64,000 nt of DNA from Sandaracinaceae bacterium (lineage in GTDB: Bacteria > Myxococcota_A > Polyangia > Polyangiales > Sandaracinaceae), in NCBI GenBank assembly GCA_020633195.1, contig JACKEC010000016.1, positions 682,001-746,000 of the forward strand, written 5' to 3'. Shown one piece after another: positions 1 to 8,069 of this stretch. Position numbers and translations under genes: made by a program. The first letter of the stretch is position 1, and each line of letters starts with the position of its first letter. The notes beneath the pieces were generated by a model. The model was not told the DNA's origin. It did not search any database and saw only the letters and a program-made list of their open reading frames with translations.

Positions 1-1521
1 CGTCGCGCCGTCCGCGCATCGCTCGGGCTCGTAGACCGCGATGGACGGGCCGGGGCCGTCGGGGGCGCGCACCCCGTAGGGCGTGATGTCGATGTCGGGC
101 CCACGGAAGGCGAGCGCGAAGCGACCGCCGCGGCCGGCGGCGAGCACCACGTCGGGACCCGGCGGCGATCGGGCCGCGCCGAGCGTGGTCGACCAGAGCG
201 GCTGGCCGTCGAGCGTCTCGGCGACGAGGAAGCCGTCATACATGTTGCTCTCGGTGAAGAGGATCCCCGTGCGCGTGCCGATCGACGCGACGAAGTTCCC
301 CGTGCGATAGACGATGCCCAGGTCGCGGTCGATCGCGATCGCGCCGAAGTAGGACGGCCCGCTGGACGCCGTGGTCGTCATGCCGACCCCGTAGGTGTTG
401 GTCCAGATCGCGTGCCCCTCCGGCGTGAGCGCCGCGGCGTAGAAGCCGGTGCCGCCCCAGCGGTCCACGCCGCCCGCGAAGTCGAAGTTCGGAGCGAGCA
501 CGTCCGACGTGCCGGACGCGAAGCGGCCGACGAGGTGGAGGTCGCCCGCGCCGTCGATGGCGAAGTCGTCGTACGCGTAGACCTGGTTCGGCGGCTGCGC
601 GAGGGTCCCCCCATAGCTCCCGTCCGGCTCGATCCAGGTGAGCCCGAAGCGCTCGATGCAGGTCGTGTCGTCGGGGCGGCAGTTCGTGGTCGGGCTGTCG
701 ATGCCCGGGGTGGGATCCTGGTCGCCGGCGCCGTCCGGGTGGATCACCCAGAGCGCGCCGTCGGGGGCGACGTCGAGGCGACCCGAGAACGGCACCCCGC
801 CATCGGGCGGGACCGCGTCCCACCCGAACCGCGCGTCGTCGACCCGGTACAGCTCCCGGAGCGTCGAGACGTAGACGGTCCCGTCGGCGGCCACCGCGAC
901 GTCGTAGACGCCGCTCGGCGGCGCCCCGCAGGTCGCGAAGTCGCAGTCGTCCCGCACGATCGTCGAGACGTAGCTGCCGTCCGCGCGGAGCCGGGTGACG
1001 AAGAGACCCGACGGCAGGCGCCGGTCGTTGCCGTCGGTGGGGTCGAAGTCGATCGAGGTCCCGTCCCCCTGCGGGTCGCCCACGACGACGACCGTGCCCG
1101 CGGCGTCGAGGCCGAGCCCGCGGACGTCGACGTTCGGATCGAAGACGCGGGTCCACGCGTAGGTGCAGTCGGGCTCGAAGCGCGCGAGGAAGCTCTGCTG
1201 CGTGCCGACCACGGGGGACACGTAGCGCTCCACGCCCGGGCCGGGATCGAGGTCGACGTCTCCGTAGAGCCCACCGAGCACGTAGACGGAGCCGTCGCGA
1301 TCGATCGCGAGGGCCCGCACGAGCACGGGCTCGTCGAGGGTGGCGGCGCAGGCGAGGTCGATCGGGATCGGGATCGGCTCCTCGGGTGGGCCAGCGTCGA
1401 CCTCGGGCACGTAAGCGTCCATCACGCCGCCGTCCGGGTCGGGCGGTGGCGGATCCCCGCCGTCGCACCCGAGCGCACCCCACAGCCCCAGCACCGCCGC
1501 ACACCACCCCCAGCCACGCAT
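1..1521 (-). CDS. Beta-propeller-type secreted lipoprotein (3' end outside window)
   Basis: The frame is open for all 507 codons from the ATG at 1521 to the left edge, so the C-terminus is missing. Residues 1-19 form a lipoprotein signal ending in GALGC, followed by an Asp/Pro-rich linker to about residue 48. The remainder is a run of short similar blocks such as VYVLGGLYGDVDLDPG, IDGAGDLHLVGRF and AVAADGTVYVST. Such blocks are typical of SBBP/NHL-like beta-propellers in secreted bacterial proteins. The start lies 18 bp downstream of the stop of the FG-GAP lipoprotein on the same strand, so the two may be cotranscribed. No catalytic motif is visible. A surface-binding role is an inference. 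Confidence 0.85.
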   Translation of the reverse strand, partial: MRGWGWCAAVLGLWGALGCDGGDPPPPDPDGGVMDAYVPEVDAGPPEEPIPIPIDLACAATLDEPVLVRALAIDRDGSVYVLGGLYGDVDLDPGPGVERYVSPVVGTQQSFLARFEPDCTYAWTRVFDPNVDVRGLGLDAAGTVVVVGDPQGDGTSIDFDPTDGNDRRLPSGLFVTRLRADGSYVSTIVRDDCDFATCGAPPSGVYDVAVAADGTVYVSTLRELYRVDDARFGWDAVPPDGGVPFSGRLDVAPDGALWVIHPDGAGDQDPTPGIDSPTTNCRPDDTTCIERFGLTWIEPDGSYGGTLAQPPNQVYAYDDFAIDGAGDLHLVGRFASGTSDVLAPNFDFAGGVDRWGGTGFYAAALTPEGHAIWTNTYGVGMTTTASSGPSYFGAIAIDRDLGIVYRTGNFVASIGTRTGILFTESNMYDGFLVAETLDGQPLWSTTLGAARSPPGPDVVLAAGRGGRFALAFRGPDIDITPYGVRAPDGPGPSIAVYEPERCADGAT

Positions 1522-1539
1522 CGGTACCTCGCAGATTCG

Positions 1540-3219
1540 TCAGAACGCGCGCGCGATGGACGCACCGAACGCCGTGTAGCCCCCGTCGTGCCCCTCGACG
1601 CGCCAGGCGCGCGTCGTCTCGATGCCCGCGGCCCCGCCGCGGAAGACGGCGGCCGCGCCGCGCGTGTCGGGCGGCGCGCCCGGGATGCCGACCACGACGT
1701 CGTCGAAGCCGTCTCCGTCGAGGTCGCCGATGCCCGCGACGGCGCGGCCGAAGTCGGCGCCGGAGGGGTCCTCGCCGGCGAGCACGGCGCTCGGCGCGCT
1801 CGCGACGCCCGCCCCGCTCCCCGCGAACACGTAGACGCGACCGAAGCCCATCTCCGCGAACGGCGCGCCCACGATCACGTCGCCGAAGCCGTCTCCGTCG
1901 ACGTCCCCCGCCCCGCCGACGGCCACGCCGAAGTCGGCGGCGCCGATGCCCGGGGCCGCGAGCTCGACCGGCGTGCTCACGACGCCGAGCGCGACGTCCC
2001 CGTAGTAGACGAAGGCGCGGTCGATGAGCGGCGCGCCGACCACGACGTCCGCGAGCCCGTCTCCGTTGACGTCGCCGGCGCACGCGACCGAGGCGCCGAA
2101 CCGCGAGCCGCTCGGGCCCTCGAGCACGATCGGCGTGCGCGTCGGCGGCCGCGTCGGCTGGCCGAGGTAGACGTAGGCGCGGCTCGCGCCGGGCGCGCCG
2201 ATGATCACGTCGGCCAGGCCGTCCCCGTCGAGGTCGCCAGCGCCGGAGAGCGCGCTCGAGAAGCGCTCCGCGGCGCTCATCGAAGGCACGAGGTAGCCGC
2301 TCGACTCGCCCATGTAGAGGGGGATCTCCGCGCCGACGGGGAAGCTCGTGTCGCCGCCGTAGCTCAAGAGCGCCACGGTGGAGCCCATGGCGTCGGTCGA
2401 GGTGCCGAGGAGCATGTCCCCGTAGCCGTCCCCATCGACGTCACCCGCGCCCGCCACCGCGTAGGTGCCGGCGGGGAGCTCGCGATCCGGCTGCGCGTTG
2501 AAGCTGTAGGTCAGGAAGGACTTCCCGATCGCGGCGCCCATGATCGGCGCGCCGCCGCTCCCCGCCACGTCGCTCGCGATCGCCACCGACGTCCCGTAGC
2601 CGCGCGGGGACGCGACGCTCAGCGTGACCACGCTGGTGTAGCCCCCGAGCGTCGGACCCGAGGCGCCTCCGCCGTAGACCGCGATCAGCCCCGCGCCGCC
2701 GTTGCTCGGCTGGCCGATCACGAGGTCCGAGAAGCCGTCGCGGCTGAGGTCCGGCCGCGTGCCGAAGCTCGTGTCGTGGGACGCGCTCCGCCGCGGGACG
2801 GTGAAGCTCCAGATCCACGGCATGCAGGTCTCGGCCGGCGCGTCGAGCGCGCAGGCGAGCCAGAAGACCTGGCCTGGCTCGAGGTCGACGTCCGGCGCGC
2901 CGCGATCCCCTTCGGCGTCGAAGCTCGCGACCGGCGCGGTGCACTCGAAGTCTCGACAGATCGTCACCCGCGCGCCGCGCACCCCGGGCGGGAGCGTCCA
3001 TCGCAGCGTCGGGCGCCGCGTGGTGACAAAAGACCCGGAGAGCGGCGCCAGCATCCGAAGCGGGAGCGGCGAGGCCGAGGCGTCCTCGCCCGCGTCTTCG
3101 AACGGCGGGGGCCCCGCGTCCGAGCCCCCGTGTGGGGTCCCGCATGCGAACGCGAGGGCGCCGAGGCACACCCCCCGCACCCACACGAGACGCCCGCCCA
3201 CCCCCAGCATTTCGTCCAT
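1540..3219 (-). CDS. FG-GAP (integrin alpha-like) repeat lipoprotein
   Basis: This 559-residue protein starts with a signal ending in ALAFAC (Cys 26), then a DAG-containing linker and an Ig/fibronectin-like segment (about residues 52-145). At least six FG-GAP repeats follow, each with a calcium-binding-like loop such as GDVDGDGYGD, GDLDGDGLAD, GDVNGDGLAD and GDLDGDGFDD. These repeats fold as a beta-propeller in integrin alpha chains and are common in secreted myxobacterial proteins. The ATG at 3219 is used; Met 4 is an alternative. It lies directly upstream of the partial propeller lipoprotein (18-bp gap), a likely two-gene unit. No enzymatic residues are visible, so an adhesion or ligand-binding role is inferred. 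Confidence 0.9.
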   Translation of the reverse strand: MDEMLGVGGRLVWVRGVCLGALAFACGTPHGGSDAGPPPFEDAGEDASASPLPLRMLAPLSGSFVTTRRPTLRWTLPPGVRGARVTICRDFECTAPVASFDAEGDRGAPDVDLEPGQVFWLACALDAPAETCMPWIWSFTVPRRSASHDTSFGTRPDLSRDGFSDLVIGQPSNGGAGLIAVYGGGASGPTLGGYTSVVTLSVASPRGYGTSVAIASDVAGSGGAPIMGAAIGKSFLTYSFNAQPDRELPAGTYAVAGAGDVDGDGYGDMLLGTSTDAMGSTVALLSYGGDTSFPVGAEIPLYMGESSGYLVPSMSAAERFSSALSGAGDLDGDGLADVIIGAPGASRAYVYLGQPTRPPTRTPIVLEGPSGSRFGASVACAGDVNGDGLADVVVGAPLIDRAFVYYGDVALGVVSTPVELAAPGIGAADFGVAVGGAGDVDGDGFGDVIVGAPFAEMGFGRVYVFAGSGAGVASAPSAVLAGEDPSGADFGRAVAGIGDLDGDGFDDVVVGIPGAPPDTRGAAAVFRGGAAGIETTRAWRVEGHDGGYTAFGASIARAF

Positions 3220-3262
3220 GATAGAGCGGGCGCCCGAGCGCCGGGAAGGCCCATCGCTCCCG

Positions 3263-4843
3263 TCAGCGCATGTCGCGGGGCACGAACGCGGGTGATGCCT
3301 TCATCTCCTGCACCTGCTCGTCGATCGACTCCCAGCTGAACCACCAGGACGAGCCGGTCCGGAGGTTGGTGAGCCGCGCCTGGTCGAACCGATCGGGGTT
3401 TCGGTAGTACCCGAGCGTGTGCCCCTCGTCGCCGAAGAACCCCTCGACGAGGAGCGGCAGCACGGCCTCGTCCACTTGGCCATCGAGGGCGTCGTCGAAC
3501 TCGAAGTCGGCCACGACCCGTGACTCGATGGTGGCCAGCCAGACGCGCGCGAGGATGGTGTCCTCGTCCTCCGTGGCCAGCACCGCGAAGTCCCACGGTT
3601 CCCCGGAGGGATTGGCCGCCCCCGCGGGATGCGCGTCGCCCACCCCGACGTCGTAGCCGCCCCAGACGAGCCGACCGACGGGCCGCGACGACGGAGCGGG
3701 AGGCGCGAGGGACCGCACCGCGAAGTCGCGAAAGCGCATGAGGGCTCGTTTGCCGGGAGGCCCCTTGAAGAACACGCCGACCGGTCCTTCCGAGGTCGGG
3801 CTCCGCAGCGTGAGGCTGCCCGCGAGGACTCCGTCGACGAAGCCCGACACCTCGGCGCCGCGCTGGACGACCCGCAAGGTCAGCGGCCCCGGCCCGGTCG
3901 GCGTCGGCGTGCTCTGCCAGCCGGTCCAGTTCGCATCACTCTCGTAGAGGAAGCACGACGAGGTCCCGGTCGCGGCGAAGAAGCCGCCGCGAAAGGCGAC
4001 CTCGATCGGCATCCCGTGATCGTCGCTGAGCCGCGTCGCGGTGAATGAGATCTCGAGGTCCCCCGCGACCGACTCGTTCGCTCGGTAGTGGCCGCGCGAG
4101 AACCCGTTCTCGGTGCCCGCGTCCGTGGTCGCGAACCACTCGTCGCCCTCGGCCATGATCGCTCCTGCGATGCAGGTGAAGGGCGCGGGTGGCGGCGCGG
4201 GCGCGGGCGCTTCGGGAGCGGGCGGCTCCGACGCCGGCGTCTCGGTGCATGGATTCGTGATCCGGACCGCATTCCCCGCGAGGTCCGCGAGCGTGATCGC
4301 GTCGAGCGCGGTCGCCCCGCCGGGCGGCATCGGCAGAGCGCCGGCCATCCCCTCGAGCACGCTGCCCGTCAGGATCGATCCACCCGCCTCGAGCGTGACG
4401 ATCACGAGGGGGCTCGCTTCGTCGACGAGCCCCCGATGGAGGAGGACCACCACTTCGCGGCTCGGTTCGCGGGGCCCGCCGAAGACCATCGTCTCCGGTG
4501 GCGAGATCGACGACAGCACCGGCGGGGTGAGGTCGGGCGCCGACGCGATGGGCACCTCGAGCACCGCCGGCTCTTGCGGCTCGCGCGTCGCGGTCAAGAC
4601 CACGGTGCCGCCGCTCGGCCAGACGCCGGCCGCGGGTCGGACCAGCCACATCCGGTACGTGCCAGGGGCTCGCGGTCCGAGCTCGGGCGCGGCCTCGAGC
4701 GTGACGTCGACGTCGACCCCCGCCGCGCGTGCGGAGACGGAGAGCGCACCCTGGACATGTCCCTGGAGGACGATGGCGGAGTTCGTCGGAACGGCGCCGG
4801 AGCGCGGGAGGACGACCTGCAGGACGAAAGGCAGAGAGCCCAT
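3263..4843 (-). CDS. Large hypothetical protein with Ig-like N-terminus and lectin-like middle
   Basis: I do not recognise this 526-residue protein as a whole. The ATG at 4843 gives MGSLPFVLQVVLPRSG; no convincing signal peptide follows. Residues 1-75 resemble the Ig-like SbsA/CopC-type domain found in envelope proteins. A Pro/Ala-rich hinge (APEAPAPAPPPAPF) separates it from a region with the look of a concanavalin-like beta-sandwich (VDGVLAGSLTLRSPTSEGPVG). A charged C-terminal part contains WWFSWESIDEQVQEMK. The reading frame continues further upstream, but there the composition is shadow-like, so the upstream part is not included. The lectin-like assignment is tentative. Confidence 0.75.
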   Translation of the reverse strand: MGSLPFVLQVVLPRSGAVPTNSAIVLQGHVQGALSVSARAAGVDVDVTLEAAPELGPRAPGTYRMWLVRPAAGVWPSGGTVVLTATREPQEPAVLEVPIASAPDLTPPVLSSISPPETMVFGGPREPSREVVVLLHRGLVDEASPLVIVTLEAGGSILTGSVLEGMAGALPMPPGGATALDAITLADLAGNAVRITNPCTETPASEPPAPEAPAPAPPPAPFTCIAGAIMAEGDEWFATTDAGTENGFSRGHYRANESVAGDLEISFTATRLSDDHGMPIEVAFRGGFFAATGTSSCFLYESDANWTGWQSTPTPTGPGPLTLRVVQRGAEVSGFVDGVLAGSLTLRSPTSEGPVGVFFKGPPGKRALMRFRDFAVRSLAPPAPSSRPVGRLVWGGYDVGVGDAHPAGAANPSGEPWDFAVLATEDEDTILARVWLATIESRVVADFEFDDALDGQVDEAVLPLLVEGFFGDEGHTLGYYRNPDRFDQARLTNLRTGSSWWFSWESIDEQVQEMKASPAFVPRDMR

Positions 4844-4899
4844 GGCCGCCGAGTCTAGTCCCGGTCGATTCGGCCAGGTGCGGCGATCGTCGGCGCGGG

Positions 4900-5469
4900 C
4901 TAGTCCAGGAGACCCGCGACGCCGATCGAGAAGCCGCCTGGTCCGATCGAGACGGTCGGCGTCACGGTCGGGCGGTCGTGGCCACGGTTCAGCGCCCACG
5001 AGCCGTGCACGAAGAACGTGACGGCGAACAGGTGGCTGACGCCCGCGGCGATGGGGATGGCGGCGGAGCGGAGCCCCGCCCCGTCGCAGCCCCCGGCGGA
5101 CGCCGAGAAGAGGGTGCCCACGGCCCATCCGACGGTAGCGAGCGTGTTGACCACCGCGACCGTGATCTCGAGCACGGCGTAGACCTCGGGCGGGATCTCG
5201 TTCGCGACGCCGTAGCCGATGTCCGTGCCGACGAAGGCGAGGTTCAGGGCGGCCTGCCCCGCGTACAACGCCTCCCAGTAGAGCAGCCCCGGCGTCGGCG
5301 GCTCGGGCGGATCGTAGATGGGCGCCCCCGTCGCGTCCCAACCGTAGATGGGGCGCCCCGTGCTCGGCTCGTAGTCGAGCGGGTCCGAGCCACAGGCGTG
5401 GGCCTCGCTCGCCGAGAGGGCGAGGAGCGAGACGCCGATCGCGAGCGCGAACGCGAAGCGAGCCCCCAC
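4900..5469 (-). CDS. Secreted/membrane hypothetical protein with signal peptide
   Basis: This 189-residue protein begins with a clear signal sequence (ALAIGVSLLALSASEAHA, cleavage near residue 25). A Pro/Tyr-rich stretch and about three hydrophobic segments follow: around residues 70-85, 90-120 (VLEITVAVVNTLATVGWAVG) and 130-155. The sequence ends in a Gly-rich strand, SIGPGGFSIGVAGLLD, as seen in small outer-membrane or lipid-embedded proteins. No family is recognised. It lies 56 bp upstream of the Ig-like protein on the same strand. A second protein in this window (61325-61915) has a similar plan of signal, membrane segments and Gly/Asp-rich end, but I cannot show homology. Confidence 0.8.
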   Translation of the reverse strand: MGARFAFALAIGVSLLALSASEAHACGSDPLDYEPSTGRPIYGWDATGAPIYDPPEPPTPGLLYWEALYAGQAALNLAFVGTDIGYGVANEIPPEVYAVLEITVAVVNTLATVGWAVGTLFSASAGGCDGAGLRSAAIPIAAGVSHLFAVTFFVHGSWALNRGHDRPTVTPTVSIGPGGFSIGVAGLLD

Positions 5470-5526
5470 GGCTTCAGCCTATCAGGGCTTCGGCGCTCCA
5501 CGACGACGAGCCGGGCGGTGCGCAGG

Positions 5527-6063
5527 TCACGGGATCTCTTCGACGTAGAGGTCGAGGTCCGCGAGCAGGTCCGCGTTCACGTCGTCCTGCAGGTACATCG
5601 CCTTCGTCGTGTCGCCGACGCGGAAGGTCACGGTGTGGCCTCCGTCGTACGGGAGGAAGGCCTGGTGCTCGAACGTGAGCTCCGCGCCGGCGGACCAGAG
5701 CTGCCGGCGATAGTCCGTGAAGTCGCGGACCACGAGGTAACGATGGCCCTCGCGCAGCGCGCCCAGGGTCACGCGATGCGCCCACGTGGTGAACACCGAC
5801 GCGAGCTCGTGGAGATGCGCGCGCAGCACCTCGGGGTCGGTGCAGCGCCACTCGCGTCGGCGCGCACGATCGTCGAGGTCCGGCGCCGAGATCCGCACCT
5901 CTCCGTCGACCTCGCGGAGCTCGAACACCCAGCGATGCGTGACGCCGACCCTGCCGACCTCGGGCCGGCCGGCGAGGCGCCCCACGTGCTGGGAGGTCCG
6001 CCATGGTGTCGTGGGGAGATTCGCCACGAGCCACGCGGCCGCCGTCGAGACCGGGGTCGACAC
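5527..6063 (-). CDS. Hypothetical protein, start uncertain
   Basis: This is a coherent frame of about 178 residues ending FRVGDTTKAMYLQDDVNADLLADLDLYVEEIP-like, with a balanced, protein-like composition through its last 170 residues. Further upstream the same frame turns Arg/Ser-rich and overlaps the SMI1 gene on the other strand, so a start near 6063 (GTG, STPVSTAAAWLVANLP) is preferred. No strong ribosome site is visible, and the TTG one codon upstream is an alternative. A hydrophobic N-terminus of about 15 residues could be a signal or an anchor. No family is recognised. It is divergent from the SMI1/KNR4 gene, with 142 bp between the starts. Confidence 0.7.
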   Translation of the reverse strand: MSTPVSTAAAWLVANLPTTPWRTSQHVGRLAGRPEVGRVGVTHRWVFELREVDGEVRISAPDLDDRARRREWRCTDPEVLRAHLHELASVFTTWAHRVTLGALREGHRYLVVRDFTDYRRQLWSAGAELTFEHQAFLPYDGGHTVTFRVGDTTKAMYLQDDVNADLLADLDLYVEEIP

Positions 6064-6205
6064 CAAAAGGAGTGTCGCACCGCGCCACGGAGGATCCGGA
6101 GAGAATCCGAAGCTCGGGTTCGTGTGTCGTAGCCGGGCGTCACGACGTGATGGCCGTGGCCGTCGGCGCTTCTCTCGATCCCCCGCCCTCGGGCACGCTC
6201 TGACC

Positions 6206-6661
6206 ATGAGCCTCGCGCAGCGGGTCGCCGACCGGTGGGAAGAGGATGGGGTGGCCTGGGACGCGGGCGCCGACGCGGAGCTCCTCGACGAGGCCGAGCG
6301 CGTCCACGGGGTCCAGCTGCCGCCGTCGTTCCGCGAGCTCTGGCGGCTGCGAGACGGGACCACGGCGCCGGACCGGCACTGGCTGATCTTCATGCAGGCG
6401 AGCGACCTCGCTCAGCCCCTGTATGCGACCCGCGGGCCCGAGGGGGTGGCGCTCATCTTCGCCGACTGGCGGCAGGGCACCGCGCTCGCGTTGCGCCTCG
6501 GCCCCGAGGATCGCGGCGTCGTTCGGATCGAGGACGCGCCGCGGCTCCTCGCGGCGAGCTTCGACGCGTTCCTCGAGACGTACCTGCGCGAGGCACCGGA
6601 CGACTTCACGCAGCTCCTTAGGAGGAGCGACGCCGCGGCTGGCATGGACGGCGCCTCGTAG
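6206..6661 (+). CDS. SMI1/KNR4 (SUKH) family protein
   Basis: This 151-residue protein matches the SMI1/KNR4 fold pattern. It has an acidic N-terminal helix (LLDEAERVHGVQLP), the characteristic PPSFRELWRLRDG block at about residues 37-49, and a later hydrophobic strand with a C-terminal helix ending in an aromatic/acidic segment (FDAFLETYLREAPDDF). In bacteria this superfamily often provides immunity to polymorphic and contact-dependent toxins, but many members stand alone, and no toxin gene is adjacent here. The ATG at 6206 follows the sequence GCTCTGACC. Standalone immunity protein or housekeeping scaffold cannot be decided from sequence. Confidence 0.88.
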   Translation: MSLAQRVADRWEEDGVAWDAGADAELLDEAERVHGVQLPPSFRELWRLRDGTTAPDRHWLIFMQASDLAQPLYATRGPEGVALIFADWRQGTALALRLGPEDRGVVRIEDAPRLLAASFDAFLETYLREAPDDFTQLLRRSDAAAGMDGAS

Positions 6662-6745
6662 TTGCCCACGCCGGCCAGCGAGGGGTTCGCCTGGCGCCAG
6701 GTCTACGGCTGCGCCTGATGCTCGCCGGGCTCGGCGACGGGCGCG

Positions 6746-8020
6746 CTAGCCCGCGAAGGCGAGGTAGATGCTCATCGCGATGTAGATGGGCATCAGCGTC
6801 AGGATCGCGCGGCCGGCGAAGCCGAAGAAGGAGGGCATCTTGTAGCCGACCTCCTCCGCGATCGCCTTCACCATGAAGTTCGGGCCGTTCCCGATGTAGG
6901 TGTTGGCGCCCATGAACACGGCGCCGGTGCTGATGGCGACGAGGAAGACCTCGGGGAGCGAGCCGTCGGTCAGGGTGATGAGGACGCCGTGACCTTCGTT
7001 CATGTGCAGGCCCATCGCGGTCGCGAGGAACGTCAGGTAGGTCGGGGCGTTGTCGAGGACCGAGGAGAGGCCGCCGGTGATCAGGAAGAACTGGTAGGGC
7101 TGATCGAGGCCGAGCTCGGACCCGCGCGCCTCGAGCAGGGCGAGGGCGGGGACCATCGTGACGAAGATGCCCGCGAAGAGGATCGCGACCTCGAGGATGG
7201 GCCCGTACGTGAAGCCGTTGGCGCTGCGCGCGGGGCGCGGACCGAGCACGACGCTCCCGATCGCGAGCGCGATCATGCCGGCCTCGCGCCAGGGAGTGGG
7301 GAGGAAGATCGCGCCGATGACGCCCATCAGGAAGGGGACGTTGATCCAGCCCTGGACCCGCAGCGGGACGTGCTCGGAGAGGTCGCGGGCGATGTCCGCG
7401 GCGTCCTCGCGAGCGTACGCGCGCCGGTCGAACAGGAAGAACGTGGTGACGAGGTAGGTGACCGAGCCGAGCCAGAAGGGCCACATCGTCAGGGTCCACT
7501 CGAAGGGGACGCCGCGCAGGTAGCCGAGGAACAGCGGCGGGTCGCCCATCGGGGTGAGCAGGCCGCCGCAGTTCGAGACGATGAGGATGAAGAAGAAGGG
7601 GATGTGCGCGACGTTCTTCCGCTGCTTGTTCGTCCGCAGGAGCGTCCGGATGAGCAGCATGCTCGCGCCCGTCGTCCCGATGAGGTTCGCGAGGATCGCG
7701 CCCATGATCAGGATCGCGGCGTTGGTCGTGGGCGTGGCCTTCAGGTCGCCGCTGACGTGGACGCCGCCGGCGATGACGTAGAGCGAGCCGAGCAGCGCGA
7801 GGAACGAGACGTACTCGTGCCCGCTGTGCAGGAGGCCCTCGTGGTAGACGACGCCGAGGTAGATCGCCATCGGGGTCGCGACGACGGCCGTGAAGATGCC
7901 GCGGTTGCGGTTGCTCTCCCACCAGTGGTTGGCCACGAGCGGGAGGACCGCGATCCCCAGCAGCATCACCACGAAGGGGATGACCGCCCAGAGGGGGACC
8001 GTCTCGCCGAAGTGCTCCAT
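6746..8020 (-). CDS. Putative Na+/H+ antiporter (CitMHS/NhaD-type ion transporter)
   Basis: This 424-residue integral membrane protein has about 11 hydrophobic segments, starting at PLWAVIPFVVMLLGIAVLPL. Family-specific marks of the ArsB/NhaD/CitMHS ion-transporter superfamily are present: LIGTTGASMLLIR, the broken-helix motif SNCGGLLTPMGDPPLFLGY, and the symmetrical SSVLDNAPTYLTF and FMGANTYIGNGPNFMVKAIAEE in the second half. It resembles the group annotated as sodium:proton antiporters in deltaproteobacteria; citrate or organic-anion transport is the alternative. Length is normal for the family. The gene stands alone on the minus strand, convergent with the SMI1 gene (84-bp gap). Confidence 0.88.
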   Translation of the reverse strand: MEHFGETVPLWAVIPFVVMLLGIAVLPLVANHWWESNRNRGIFTAVVATPMAIYLGVVYHEGLLHSGHEYVSFLALLGSLYVIAGGVHVSGDLKATPTTNAAILIMGAILANLIGTTGASMLLIRTLLRTNKQRKNVAHIPFFFILIVSNCGGLLTPMGDPPLFLGYLRGVPFEWTLTMWPFWLGSVTYLVTTFFLFDRRAYAREDAADIARDLSEHVPLRVQGWINVPFLMGVIGAIFLPTPWREAGMIALAIGSVVLGPRPARSANGFTYGPILEVAILFAGIFVTMVPALALLEARGSELGLDQPYQFFLITGGLSSVLDNAPTYLTFLATAMGLHMNEGHGVLITLTDGSLPEVFLVAISTGAVFMGANTYIGNGPNFMVKAIAEEVGYKMPSFFGFAGRAILTLMPIYIAMSIYLAFAG

Positions 8021-8069
8021 GCGCGGGGCCAGCTACTACGCGGACCCCTCCGAGGCAAGGGATATGGCC

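Noticed and set aside
236..3339. Long Arg/Ala-rich frames on both strands over the first lipoprotein genes
   Set aside because: They are shadows in G+C-rich DNA; composition is almost only Arg, Ala, Gly and Pro, while the chosen frames have signals and repeats.
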